A DNA stretch of 64,000 nucleotides, from positions 1 through 64,000 of the forward strand of contig JAKSZP010009638.1 of assembly GCA_022478985.1 (NCBI GenBank), given 5' to 3'. Shown in pieces: positions 46,797 through 57,949 of the stretch. The stretch is from Massospora cicadina. Lineage: Eukaryota; Entomophthoromycota; Entomophthoromycetes; Entomophthorales; Entomophthoraceae. Positions within the stretch are counted from its first letter, which is position 1; each line of letters starts with the position of its first letter. The position numbers and the translations under genes were made by a program. A model generated the notes under the pieces. It worked only from the letters and a program-made list of their open reading frames with translations. It did not search any database and was not told the DNA's origin.

Positions 46797-48431
46797 TGTC
46801 AGGAATTCAGCTAATAGGAACTAGACTAGGCTTCCAGTCAGGGTGCCCAAGCACCTAGTGGAGGGCCCAGAATGCCATGGGCATAGCGGTCCAAGTAACT
46901 AGTAAGAGTGAGGTTTTATTGGAGACGTGAGGATAAAATATCAATAATGTACCTAAGGCCCCCAAGGCAAACCAGATGGTTGCAATGGGGGCAACTGTGA
47001 GTCTTGTGGGGGCAACCCCCAAGAGCGGGAAAGGATGGGAGGATGACGAGTCCTCCAGGGTTTGCAGTTGATGGCCTTTGGAATTAAATAGGAGAGCTCG
47101 TGCACCAGCAAGGGGTGGTGCAGGGGCCGCCACATGGTTGGAAGTGAGAGCGAAGGTAGAATGTGACCCTTGAGGGGGGTTGGGACCAAACTTCCCCTGG
47201 ATGGGGCGCTCCAGGTCTCATAAGCAGGCCGAACCATTGGTGGCTTAGGTGGGTGTAAGCCCCAAGTCCACAAGCAGCAGGGCGGGCCACTCAGGTGCTG
47301 CCCTAACTGGGAAGCGGATTTAGAGAACTCAGCAGCCAAATAATGGGTGGTTCTTGTTAAACAGACGCACAATACAAATGAAAAATTGGCTCATTGTTGA
47401 GAGTGAGGCAGATTATTGCATTTGCAATCTGTTGCCATGTGGCAGGGTCAAGCAACCGGATGATCCAGTCAGCTAAAATCAGTCTGAGAACTTGGGTGAT
47501 GTTTCAATTTATCAGATTTATCAGCAGAGTTTTAGAAAAAAGTAAAGCGGATGGAGGCATGGGAAGCTGAGTGGGGAATTCAAATTTTATTAAGCGTAAA
47601 GCGCGAAAAATAAGAATGAACTGACAACTGCCCCTGGGCAGGGAATTTGCCTTAAGTACTGGGTAAATTGTATGGGGAAGGTATCATGGGATTGGGCATT
47701 AGGGGTTTAGCAATGAGATTTGGTTGGCTGGCTCAGAGGGGGTAGGGTGATGCTTAAGATTTTGGCAAAAGTCTGGAAACTTTTGCAAATTTTTCCACAT
47801 TCTTGGGGCCAAACCAAGTTGATACTACAAATCCAGGTCCTGGTCATCTAAATCAGCCTATTTGCATGATTTTAGTGTTCTAGATTTGTCCCAGGAGGCA
47901 GGACCCTTGGATCGTGTTGTTTGCAAATTGGATCAAACTCTCAATTGGGCTATTCATGTGATCCAAACTTCCTGGATCTTTTTTGGAGCATTGGGGTAAT
48001 TGGTCCAAGTTATTTAACACCTGGTTTGAGATCTAAGTTATACCCTGATCTGATTTACAGTGCTGGCCAGTCTAGACCATCTCCCATAGACCAGAATTTT
48101 CAGGCCAGGATCTGATGTTGGGAATTCTGTTTTCCCAAAATTTTGACATAGTTTGCCCGTGGAGTGGGGAGTCTCAGGGGCCTGTCCATGCCCTCTGGTG
48201 TGCGCAATCTTCCTGCAGACTCCTTCTATCAAACTTACCTGGGATGAGGAGGGGGAGAGGTAGGAATGGGGTATTCTTGGGGGGAAAGGGCAGTCACCCA
48301 GTGCTCATCTATCACATGGGCTAGGTCACTAAGCTGCAACAGAGGATCCACTGGGGCCTTGTGACCCCTTTTTGTCCGGAAAAGGGTGTTGATCCCTATC
48401 CAGTTGCAGGGGCTGGTCTCCAAGACTTACA
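46797..48431 (-). repeat. 3' LTR of GC-rich chromovirus
   Basis: It is the sister of 53047-54687. Similarity is uneven: a ~185-bp block (about 47690-47873) is identical but for one A, while other parts are nearer 80-88%. Confidence 0.9.
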
Positions 48432-48449
48432 CTACTCTTTCCTTTTTTG
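48432..48449 (-). other. Polypurine tract
   Basis: The minus strand reads AAAAAAGGAAAGAGTAG immediately before the 3' LTR. Confidence 0.7.
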
Positions 48450-48549
48450 ACAGGGAGGATTCCGCCCCCAGGGGCATGGACCAAGGCATAATTCCTGTGC
48501 CGTTCTGGTAGATTTATGGCCAGGATGGCCGCAATCTTCTGAGGAGGGC

Positions 48550-48725
48550 GGGGGGCTGCCAGGTGGGAGGTATGGAATTCTTCTATCTGGTCCTTGCAGT
48601 TTTTACAATTGCACGCATTCACCCAGCTGTTCTTAAATGAGGGGTAGCCTTTCTAAGAGACCAAGTACTGAATGGATCAGTGGGACCTCTGGGAAGCCAG
48701 AATCGTCTCCACGTCCACTTCCTGG
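48550..48725 (-). pseudogene. Chromodomain of GC-rich chromovirus
   Basis: The translation reads EVDVETILASQRSH, stop, SIQYLVS, stop, KGYPSFKNSWVNACNCKNC, then KDQIEEFH. This is the full chromodomain pattern: E.E.IL, a YLV.WKGY strand, a W...NL turn and a C-terminal helix. Two stops lie at positions usually tryptophan or basic. It would direct integration to methylated-histone chromatin. Confidence 0.78.
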
Positions 48726-48831
48726 GATTCCCTGATGAGAATTGTCTCTGGGGATGTTGTCCTCTGCCCCTTGAAGGATGTTAGGAGGGAGGTATGGAAG
48801 ACGTTGTGCTGCTTCCAGTGCATGGGAAGTC

Positions 48832-49810
48832 TCAAGCAGTAGGCTCTGTTGCTAGCTCCTTTTCAACCTCAAAGGGTCCTGAAAATTTGCCTTCTAGCTT
48901 ATGGGTGGGGGATTTCAGGGGAAAATTGCGGGTATTTAACATGACAAGGGAACCTACTTTGATCTCATGTCCTGAGAGTCGCTTCTGATTAGCAAAGTTC
49001 TTATAGTCCTTAATGGACTTTGTCAAGTGTTCGCAGACCAGGTTGTGCATCTTACAAAGAGAGCTTATGCAGTCCATGGTGGCCGGGATTGCTGAGGAGA
49101 GTTGAGGGCCAGATTGGAAAGAGGGGTTATACCCCAGAGGAGCCTCAAAGGGGGGAGAATTTGGTTAAGGAATGGAGGGAATTGTTGAACGCAAACTGTG
49201 TAAAGGCAGATCCTTGGCCCAGGTGTCTTGCAAAGCCGTCTCATAACAGCGAAGGTACTGCTCCAGTACCTGGTTCACCCACTCAGTCTGCCCATTGGAC
49301 TGGGTGTGGTTTGGCAGTGGATCTACATGGCTTGATGCGGAGGAGAGTTAGAAACTCTTCCCAGAACCAGAGTAGTGAACTGGGGTCCCCTGTCACTCAC
49401 TATCTCCTTGGGGAGACCAAAAATGGCAAAGACATGGATGAAAAAATCAATTTGCGGTCTCCACCGCAGTAACAGAAGAGAGGCAGGATATAAAGTGTGC
49501 CAACTTGGTAAATCAGTCTACAACTACCATGATTGCATCTGAGCCACAGGAAGGTGGGAGCTCCACGATTAAGTCCACTGAGACTAAAGTCCTGGGCCCT
49601 CAGCCTACTGAAAAGGGCGTAGCAGTCCTTTCTTAACGTAATGATCCAATTTCACCCAGGCGCAGGTGACACAACAAGAGATCCAGGAAGAAATGTCCTT
49701 TGAGGATCCAGGTCAGCTGTAAGTTCTTTTTATGAGATCCGCACACTTTTTGATGCTAGGGTGACTAACTATCTGGGGGACATGATGTTCCTCAATAACA
49801 AGGCTACTTA
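48832..49810 (-). pseudogene. Integrase of GC-rich chromovirus
   Basis: The zinc-binding domain reads EEHHVPQIVSHPSIKKC at about 49750-49800, with CVTCAWVKLDHYVKKGLL following. The core has VFAIFGLPKEIVSDRGPQFT (about 49370-49430), with the second catalytic aspartate intact. The C-terminal frame 49077-48832 reads HEIKVGSLVMLNTRNFPLKS, then LEGKFSGPFEVEKEL, the GPY/F module. Frameshifts near 49090 and within the core interrupt it. Confidence 0.85.
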
Positions 49811-50246
49811 GTGAGGGGGGAACCAAAACCTGATCATAAAACCAGATCGTTCCATCCCACAAGGTATACGGAGCTTTCATTGCGAGACATAGACTTTTAG
49901 TCAGAAAAAAGCTCTATTCATTCAGGGCAACATGTTTGGGAGGCGAGGAAACTGAGGAGGAGTGAAGCGTCAGGGTCCATGCCAGCAAATGCTACCATAG
50001 GGAGGGCCAATGAGAGGATTTGGGAAGGGGGCACTGCAGTTGTAAGGTCTAGCAGGTCTTCCCCCTGTTAGGAGACAGGGAGGGGTTTCATCTGAGCATG
50101 TCCAGTAAAACTTTCATAGACCTTTTATGGATTCATAATTAAAATTGAACCAACAAAGATCCTGAAATGTGAGAGTTTGCCAATGCCCTAGCTTTTGGGG
50201 TTTATGGTAGTAGAGAAATGCCTTATGGTTTGTCCAAATGGTAATT

Positions 50247-50600
50247 TCATGTTGGGCGCCCTGCAGGAGGTATCAACAGTAAGTGGGTGAGCGACCACGC
50301 CACCGCTGCTAGCTCCATGTCATATATTGGCCATGCTTGATCTATTGCAGTGAACCCATGGGAGCAATAGGTCACCAGGTGCTCAGCCCCCTCATGCTCC
50401 TGTAGCAGCACGGCACTCACTGCCACTGATGAGGCATCACAGGCTACTATGAAGGGGCGGGAGGTATCAGCATGCCGCAGGATGGGGGCTGTGAGGAAAA
50501 CCTCCTTGATAGCCTTGAAGACCTGCTGGCACTCGGGGACCATTTGAAAGGGGCATTTTTCCCAGTGAGGGGGTGCAGGGGTTCTTCCAGTTAGGTGAGA
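50247..50600 (-). pseudogene. RNase H of GC-rich chromovirus
   Basis: The frame 50678-50247 contains FKAIKEVFLTAPILRHADTS, FIVACDASSVAVSAVLLQEH and YDMELAAVAWSLTHL. The catalytic CDAS aspartate and the Y..ELAAV glutamate are preserved. It ends at a stop where the WR..L helix continues in the family. Confidence 0.88.
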
Positions 50601-50619
50601 GCGGGGGAAAATTTCTTTA

Positions 50620-51300
50620 AAAAAGTGACGGTTCCAAGAAAGCTGCGAAGTTGTTTTTGTGTAGTTGGGGTAGGCCAAGACTGAATAGCCTCAGGCTTTC
50701 AGGGGGGACAGCATAGCCATCCTTCAGAACAAGGTTACCTAAGAAGGTAACCTCGTCCTTGAAGAATTCACACTTGGAGGGTTTCACGAAGAGCCCTGCC
50801 TTGTGGAGGGCTGCCACCACCACTTCCAGATCCCTGGCGTGTTGCTCTGGGGTGGGAATGGACCAAAATGTCATCAATATAGGCCACAGCACATGAGAAG
50901 TGCAAGTCCCCCAGTACGTCATCAATGAGGCACTGGAAGGTGCTGGGGCATTCTTCAGGCCAAAAGGCATCACCCTGAACTGGAAAAGACCCGTGGCGAG
51001 TGTGGATGGCTGTGAGCCACTCCTATCCCCCGCCACCCTCATCTGATTAAAGGCGTTCACCAAATCCAACTTCGAGAAGACACAGGGCTTGGCAATGACT
51101 TGGGCGATGTTTTTATCTAATGGTAAGGGGTATGGGTTGGGGATGGTAATGTTGTTGAGGTGGCCATAGTCAACACAGGAACGAAGGGAAACATCTGCTT
51201 TCCTAGCGAAAACTATGGGGGAGGCGACAGGGGAAGACTTCTTGATGAGCCACCCTTTCTCTAGAATCTCGTCCATCCAAATGCCCAAAGCCCTATCCAT
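50620..51300 (-). pseudogene. Reverse transcriptase of GC-rich chromovirus
   Basis: The 227-codon frame reads SSPVASPIVFARKADVSLRS, CVDYGHLNNITIPNPYPLPL and FSKLDLVNAFNQMRV, all canonical. RFCVDYR has RS...CVDYG substitutions. A frameshift near 50930 puts the active site in another frame, where VAYIDDILVHS is read at about 50865-50900 with YIDD intact. The frame then returns with FVKPSKCEFFKDEVTFLGN. Confidence 0.88.
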
Positions 51301-51302
51301 TT

Positions 51303-51775
51303 CCTCTGTATAGGGGTGGAGGGGAAATTGATTTTAATTAGATCGACCATCAGCTGGAATGTCAAATCATATTCAGAGTGTGAAGGGAGCTTGGATGCCA
51401 GTGACATGTCGAAGATGGCCTTATATGGTGCTAGGAAGGAGGGGAAGTCTGAATGGAGGTCGACTAGGGTGGTGTCAGTTGGGGAGATGGAGCTGAGAGA
51501 TGTGCCCCAGGGAAGGGTCTTTAGCAAGGAAACTCTCCATTTAACATGAGGTTTGTGAACATCAAGGGTTTGTTCGCAAGTTTATTGTGAACTTGTTGGC
51601 AGCACCAACAGCCCCACCCAAAATTATAGGGTAGAGAAAATCCTGTACGGCGAGAAGTGGTCACTGAACCCAAAGTCATGAACTGAGAAGTGCAATGGGC
51701 GTCAGATGCGGTAAAACTCATGGACTCTAATGAGGCACCCAGGATGGATAAAGCTTCCTCCATCTTCAGGTCCAA
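51303..51775 (-). pseudogene. Protease/linker region of GC-rich chromovirus
   Basis: Frames 51775-51521 and 51527-51261 sit between gag and RT. The second reads LHSDFPSFLAPYKAIFDMSL, then KLPSHSEYDLTFQLM. This is the pre-RT linker (Y.DVFS...A..LP.HR.YDH.I), with the basic residues altered. A retropepsin D-[ST]-G is not evident in the first frame. Confidence 0.62.
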
Positions 51776-52900
51776 GGAAAATGCACACCAAGGTTGATAA
51801 AGCTACCCGCCACTCCAGTGCCAAGGGAGGGCTTGCACTGTGATTTCCCCCAGCTCAAAGGGAAATGAAATGGGGAACAGGAAGTAAGCTTGATCCTCTT
51901 TATTGGGATGAGCAAGAGAGAAGGTAGCTGAAAGGGGCATGACCCATCATCAAGAGGGATTGGCCCGGAGGCACAGGGGTGGAGTTTAACTGGTGAGGGG
52001 CCTTCGCTAGCTCGTTGTCCCAAATGGGTAGGCGAGGGTAATGCGTACGCCCATTCCACCCTCTTCAGGGGGAGGTGGGGTCACCCAGGGGAATGATAGC
52101 ACCAAACTGAGCAGACTCTGAGCTCTGGGGACCTAATGACCAAGCCTCCTGGTTTGGGCTGGGGACAGGAGGTGCTACAGGTAGGGGTTCCTCTGGGGTG
52201 GAAGTACCCGAGGTGCCACTGAAGGGGGAAAGGGTGGCAAGACCAGGGGGACGCTTCCCTTGGCCACGACCACTGGCAGGGGGAGGTGTGGTAAGGAATA
52301 CCTCAGGAGCTGCGACGGCACACACAGGGATTTGAAAGGCCTGGCCCCAATTGTGCGGGCCACAGAGAATGCAACTTTTAAGGATCTGGGGAGAGGGTCC
52401 CAAGATGTATGAGTAGCCGTGGTGGGGTCCAAGGCAGCTCAGAAAGTGGAGATGGTGATTTTCAGCAGGGATGAGTACAGTGGGAGCCAGGACCACAAAG
52501 GCTTCAATAAGGGAGGATAAGTCCATGGCTGTTTGTCCCAAGGTAAACAGATGGAGAAGGCGCGCCAATCTTGACTCAGGGGCATGGACCGCTGAAGTGA
52601 CTGGTGCCAGCAAAGGGTGGGGTTGCTAGCCTTAACAGCAGAGAGGAGCACTCCTCTGAACCAACGATGGGAGTCCCCATCCAGGGCGTTGAGAAAACCA
52701 ACTTTGCTGTGCATCAGAGGGAAGCAGGGCTTTCTCACCATTGGCAGTAAAGTGCACCCAGAGTTCTGCCAGGACGCCTAGGATTTGATCGGCCACCTCA
52801 TCAGAGGGGACATGGGGACCCCCATTCCTTTCATTTAAACTGATGGAGTGACACTCTTCACTGGAACTCAGTGGTTAGGGACCAATTTTGCAGAGACTAT
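51776..52900 (-). pseudogene. Gag of GC-rich chromovirus
   Basis: The frame 52741-52439 has FLNALDGDSHRWFRGVLLSA, the capsid-like W.R segment. The frame 52613-52065 includes LKSCILCGPHNWGQAF, a degraded knuckle-like CxxC...H, followed by a proline/glycine/serine-rich C-terminus (VVAKG and EEPLPVAPPVPSPNQEA). Frameshifts separate the two. It would form the particle shell and bind RNA. Confidence 0.65.
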
Positions 52901-53046
52901 TAGCAGGCCTGGATGAACAAGGCCACCGACCAGCAAGAAGGCCAGGTCACCTAAGGAGAGCACGTTTAGAGTGAGAGCGTAGGCCAACGCTTCGCCAATG
53001 ACAGCAAGGAGGGCGGAGAAGGTCAAGATCAGTGGTCATTTAATCA

Positions 53047-54687
53047 TGTCATGGATTCAGCTAATAAGAACTAGACTGGGCTCCCAATCAGGGTGGGCAA
53101 ACACCTAGTGGAGGGCCCAGAATGCCATGGGCGTAGCGTCTGAGCAACTAGTAAAAGTGGGGTTCTATTGGGGACGTGAGGAAAGTAAAGGTTCATTAAT
53201 ATATTGCTGGCCCCCAAGGCAAACAGATAGTTGCAATGGGGCAACTGTGAGTCTTGCAGAGGTAACCCACAAGGGTGGGAGAGGAAGGGATGATGATGAC
53301 TCCTCCAGAGTTCATGGTTGCTGTCCTTTGGATTCAAATAGGAGAGCTTGTGCGCCAGCGGGGGCAGCGCAGGGTCCGCCACGTGGTTTGAAGTGAGAGC
53401 AGAGGTAGAATGTGACCCATGAGGGGGTTGGGACCAAGCTTTCCCTGGATGGGGCGAACCAGGTCCCACCCGTGGGCCAAACCATTGGCAGCTGAGGCGG
53501 TTGTGAGCCCCAAGTCCACAAGCAGCGGGGCAGGGCTTCTCAGGTGCTGCCCTAACTGGGAAGCGGTTTTGGTGAGATCAGCAGCTGAATGGACAGCAGG
53601 GCTCTCATTTTACGGATGCATGGTAACAAATGAAACAGCGGGTTAATTGTCAGGGGTGAGGCTGACTATTGCATTTGCAATCCATTGCCACATGGCAGGG
53701 TCAAGAGATTGGATGATACAGCCGGCGAACATCAGTCTGAGAACTTGGGTGATGGCATGCTTCATTAGATTGATTGGTGGAATTTTAGAAAAAAGTAAGG
53801 CTGACAGAGGCTGCAGCAAGCTGAATGGGGATTCCGAATTTTTATTAGGCGTAAAGCACAGAAGATAATAGAATGAACTGACAACTTCCCCTGTGCAGGG
53901 CAGCTGCCTTAAGTACTGTGCAAATTGCATGGAGAAGGTATCGTGGGATTGGGCATTAGGGGTTTAGCAATGAGATTTGGTTGGCTGGCTCAGAGGGGGT
54001 AGGGTGATGCTTAAGATTTTGGCAAAGTCTGGAAACTTTTGCAAATTTTTCCACATTCTTGGGGCCAAACCAAGTTGATACTACAAATCCAGGTCCTGGT
54101 CATCTAAATCAGCCTATTTGCATGATTTGGGTGTTCTAGATTTGTCCCAGGAGGCAGGACTCTTGGATCGTGTTGTTTGCAACTCAGACCAAACTCTCAA
54201 TTGGGCTTTTCACATGATCTAAAATTCCTGGATCCGTTTCAGAGCATTAGTGCAATTGGTCCGAGTCATTTGACACCTGATTTGAGATCCTAGTCATACT
54301 TTGATCTGTTTTACGTCACTGTCCAGTAAAGACCGCCTCCTCCAGACCAGAATTTGCAGGCCAGGGTCTAATGTTGCGATGTACTTTTTCCCAAAATTTT
54401 GACACAGTTTGCCTGTGGAGTGGGGAGTCTCAGGGGCCTGTCCATGCCCTCTGGTGTGCGCAATCTCCCTGCAGACTCCTTCTATCAAACTTACCTGGGA
54501 TGAGGAGGGGGGAAGAGGTGGGAATGGGATATTCTTGGGGGGAAAGGGCAGTCATCCAGTGCTCATCTATCACATGGGCTAGGTCACTCAGCTGCGACAG
54601 AGGATCCACTGGGGCCTTGTGACCCCTTTTGTCAGGAAGGGGTGTTGATCTCTATCCAGTTGCAGGGGTTGGTCCCCAGGATTTACA
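53047..54687 (-). repeat. 5' LTR of GC-rich chromovirus
   Basis: It starts TGTCATGG and ends GATTTACA. It is the sister of 46797-48431. Confidence 0.9.
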
Positions 54688-54692
54688 AATAG
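54688..54692. repeat. Target-site duplication of GC-rich chromovirus, right
   Basis: AATAG, partner of AGTAG at 46792-46796. Confidence 0.65.
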
Positions 54693-54879
54693 TGTTAATT
54701 GCATTTATTATTAAAGGTATTCCACAATTCTCCATAAATTTTTATTACCCATGCTTTCTGTTTTCATCCAACTTATTTATAGCAAATTGGCATAATACCA
54801 TCATTATAAATCCAGTCAACAAAATTATTCCTCATTGTCAGCGGAGTTTCTTCCTCCTGTTGGTGCACAAAAGGCAACG

Positions 54880-55200
54880 TTTGCCTCATTATCGTCAGGA
54901 TATTCTCTTCAAAATCACATTTCACTCCATACTTCCCCAGGAACTCCGTCCTGATAAGTATATCAAATTTGGATTGGCAAGCACTATGGTAGGAGCTGTC
55001 ACCACCAGCGATCCAAACTGAAGTGGTTGTGCACTATAGGATCTACATGAGAAGGTAATATCTGGTCCAGCCGTTCTATACTCTTTCAATGCTACAAATC
55101 TGTGAGATCTTAAAGCGTTTCACTAAATTGGTGGAAACAATGTTGATTGGCACTCCACTATCAATTACTGCTTACGCTCTTATCCTATTGACTAAAATAT
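54880..55200 (-). pseudogene. Retropepsin of level-4 Gypsy
   Basis: The minus strand encodes AVIDSGVPINIVSTNLVKRF, with the D-S-G active site near 55158-55166 intact. About 60 codons on, FDILIRTEFLGKYGVKCDFE and ENILTI form the C-terminal LLIGTDFL equivalent. One or more stops lie between. RT resumes only beyond the chromovirus insertion. Confidence 0.75.
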
Positions 55201-55699
55201 TGACCTAGGTACACTTCAAATGCTGTAATAAAGTATTTACTGAATGAATAGTGACCTATTTTCCAGATCAAGTGTGTTAATTATTTGAGCGGATAAATTA
55301 GAGAATGACTCATTGAAAGAGCTTATAGGTAAGGAAACGTTCGCCTCATCTAACTTCGTTTTGACTAAGTCTTCAGGGCTCAAGAAGATCTGATTTTCTC
55401 CACTAACTGTCGTGCATAGGGTTGAGCAACCTCATTAATGATTTTGGAGTTGATCCCCTCGCTTTGGCTCGAGTTATTGCTCTAACATAAATGTTAACCA
55501 TCTGATGGAGCGGATCAGGCGCGTTATTGTCCACAAATAGGTCAGAGATATCGATTTCATCATTCATTATATCAAGTGGGACAGGACTATCACCAATACT
55601 TGAACGTCCCTGGTCTAGACTGCTGGTCCTTTTCCCAAATCTGAACTATTTTCTTTTTTCTGATCGAGATTTATCTGATCTTTTGGCTTTTTATCCTGA

Positions 55700-56365
55700 C
55701 ATTGGGCAATTACATGGCCAGGTTTCACGCAATGGAAACAGTGGATTGCCAATTTATCTGCTCATCTTTGAGCTTCAGGTTTACTTCCCGTCACAAATTG
55801 ATTCTCAGATTTTTAGACAGTTCAGTGAATTTGACAATTCTTTGATCCTTTGTTTTAATTACTTTAAAAGTGTGATTAGGGGCATTAGCGTGGCTCCAAA
55901 CATCTTCAGATGGTCTACCATCTGCGAGGTTGTTTACTGATTTAATAGTGCTACCACCATAATCTGATGCAGTTCTTGGTAGGGCCAAAGTGCCTTCTGC
56001 ATGAATATGCATTTATCAAAGTCAGTCAACACATTTTCCCCTGACAAGAACTGGGATTCTTGATATAATTGATTGGCAAATCTAGCCAGGATCTCATTCT
56101 TGCAGAATTGTATACCCAAGAGTTCCTGTTTGCAATTTGCCATCTGAGTAGTATTTCCAAACTCCAACATGATCGCTGCTTTTGCCTCAGCGTAAAACCA
56201 GTTTTCCCCATTAAGGTGGGGTAGCACCAGATTCTGATAACCATTGCTAAGATAGTTCATTACGGTCACCACTTTCTGACGGTCTGCATAACTGAACATG
56301 GTCATCTCAAAGAGTTGAAAGGATGCCAGGGTGTTATCTGAGTGAAAAGTGGGCAATTTCAGCAT
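55700..56365 (-). pseudogene. Gag of level-4 Gypsy with zinc knuckle
   Basis: The 143-codon frame starting 56365 reads LKLPTFHSDNTLASFQLFEM, then LSNGYQNLVLPHLNGENWFY and LLGIQFCKNEILARFANQLY. These are hallmarks of Gypsy gag capsid (LP.F.G......W...., then L..I.Q...E....Y...F). At about 55717-55757 a separate frame encodes CFHCVKPGHVIAQC, an exact C-x2-C-x4-H-x4-C knuckle. Stops near 55930 and frame changes separate capsid and knuckle. Confidence 0.83.
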
Positions 56366-56917
56366 ATGTCAACGTTCCTCAGTTGCTCAACTCATAGGAG
56401 ATTCTTTCCCAACGACTCAAGTAGCCATAGGAGTGTCTTTGGAAGTCATTTTTGACACACCAGCAAATTATTCAGGAATATTTCGGGGCAGAGAGGTCTT
56501 CCTGATTGAAGTTTTGCATGCATTTTCATCAGCCTTATTTTGCCTCAAATTGTGCACAATCACATTTGTGATTTTCCAACTCCTCAATATGCTTCATCAT
56601 TTTCTCCATATCCTCATGAAACCTCCAGATATGTTCTCAGTCCGCTTCACGTTCAGTCTTTTCAAATAAAACTTCCTTAGTATGTCCACCTTCTTTCCAC
56701 TTTAAAGAGGCAACATTTCCACACAGGTCGTTATTAGCATTTCCCACTTTTTTGAGAATTTATTCTGCTTTAATTTCACGCTCCTAAAAGGTATTGATAT
56801 TGGCTTGAAATGATGAGCTGAGAACATTCTAATTGACAATCTTTAACTCTGTCCAGAGCTTCCAAAGCTCATTCTTAAAGATATTGTAGTTTAAATTGTC
56901 CTTTGACAACTCAACTA

Positions 56918-56936
56918 TCCCCTGTAGTGAGCAGCA
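56918..56936 (-). promoter_or_regulatory. Primer-binding site of level-4 Gypsy
   Basis: The minus strand reads TGCTGCTCACTACAGGGGA, two bases after the 5' LTR. It is one or a few substitutions from the other sites. Confidence 0.68.
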
Positions 56937-56938
56937 AT

Positions 56939-57918
56939 TGTTAAAATCTAGGCCTCTGGATGTTAGCTCACTTCTGCGACCTGATTGCAACTTCACAGAC
57001 TCTTGACCATTTGCGTTGATTGTTTGAAAATAGATAAACTAAGGCAATATTAGTATGAAGACTATTATTATTGTTGATTGCTCAAAAGCTATGTTGTGGA
57101 AAAGGTCAAATGCTAGATAGGTGCTTCTTCATCTTGAAGATATTTTAAACAGTTAATGAACAATTCCCTATATTCTTCTCATAGAGCCAAGCGTAGACTT
57201 GATAAAAACAACCTAAGGATATCTGATCCCTTCACTATTATCAAAAAAATAATGCATACAAAAAATGTATAAACAACTAAGTTTTTTGAGTTTTATCTTT
57301 TTTTATTTCAGTAATTGGGGGGTTTTATAGTTAATCAGCGCACAACTTTTCAGCTATACACTGGGAATCAATTTCTTGTTCCCCTGAATTGGTTTGTCCT
57401 CAAATTATAAGCACTGAATCTTGGCTGGTATTCTTGCCTTGATTTTCTTAAATAACGTAATTCTCATTTGTTTGGCGACCAATTTGTTGGTGTTAGGAAC
57501 TCAAAATTAATTGATTTGGGTTGTTTAACCCTATGATGATCTTATCACTTACCACAAGTGATAAAACGCTAAGGTAGTTTACAACAGCTCCCCATCCATT
57601 CACTCTGGATGATTCCCCTTAATTCAATTGCTGGGTGTTGCTCCTACATCAAATTTCTTGCTCAAGATCATTGGGGATAATTCCTGACAAGAATATCTTT
57701 AGCCAGCGACCTTTGCCAGGATATTAAGTTGTCACACTAAAATAAATTGACTATTTGGTGTTGTTCCCTCAGCAATTTCTTGATCCATATTGTTGGGGAT
57801 AATTCCCAATGAGAACATCTTTAGTTGGCGACCATTGCTGAGATATTAAGTTGTGATCACCAATCATCAAATTAATTGGTCAATAGGTTAATTATTGAGA
57901 ACAACTGAGATTCCAACA
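56939..57918 (-). repeat. 5' LTR of level-4 Gypsy
   Basis: It pairs with 42322-43181. It is 120 bp longer because of a tandem duplication with period 123 bp beginning at 57634. Confidence 0.87.
57634..57879. repeat. 123-bp tandem duplication within LTR
   Basis: Two units start GGTGTTGCTCC (57634) and GGTGTTGTTCC (57757). Both contain TTGGGGATAATTCC and ATATTAAGTTGT. The sister LTR has one unit. Confidence 0.75.
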
Positions 57919-57949
57919 CTACCCAATAATCTTATCCTCCAAAATCAGG

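Larger units (their letters stand above)
46797..54687 (-). mobile_element. GC-rich chromovirus (Gypsy), youngest layer
   Basis: LTRs of 1635 and 1641 bp (46797-48431; 53047-54687) start TGTCA and end TTACA. Gag, protease region, RT, RNase H, integrase and chromodomain follow on the minus strand. The GC content is well above that of the host DNA. The RT YIDD box is intact. Frameshifts and stops still break pol. It interrupts the level-4 Gypsy between protease and RT with a 5-bp target duplication. Confidence 0.9.
42322..57918 (-). mobile_element. Minus-strand Gypsy (level 4), split by GC-rich chromovirus
   Basis: LTRs of 860 and 980 bp (42322-43181; 56939-57918) start TGTTAAAATCT and end TTCCAACA. 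On the minus strand, gag with a perfect knuckle, protease, RT, RNase H and integrase follow in order. The primer-binding site and polypurine tract are in place. The GC-rich element at 46797-54687 sits between protease and RT. The outer flanks TTAAA and CTACC do not match, and the sequences on either side belong to different elements, suggesting a recombination-derived chimera. Confidence 0.82.

Noticed and set aside
53000..53046. Primer-binding site of the GC-rich chromovirus
   Set aside because: The sequence inside its 5' LTR does not start with TGG and does not match the site shared by the other elements, so no call was made.
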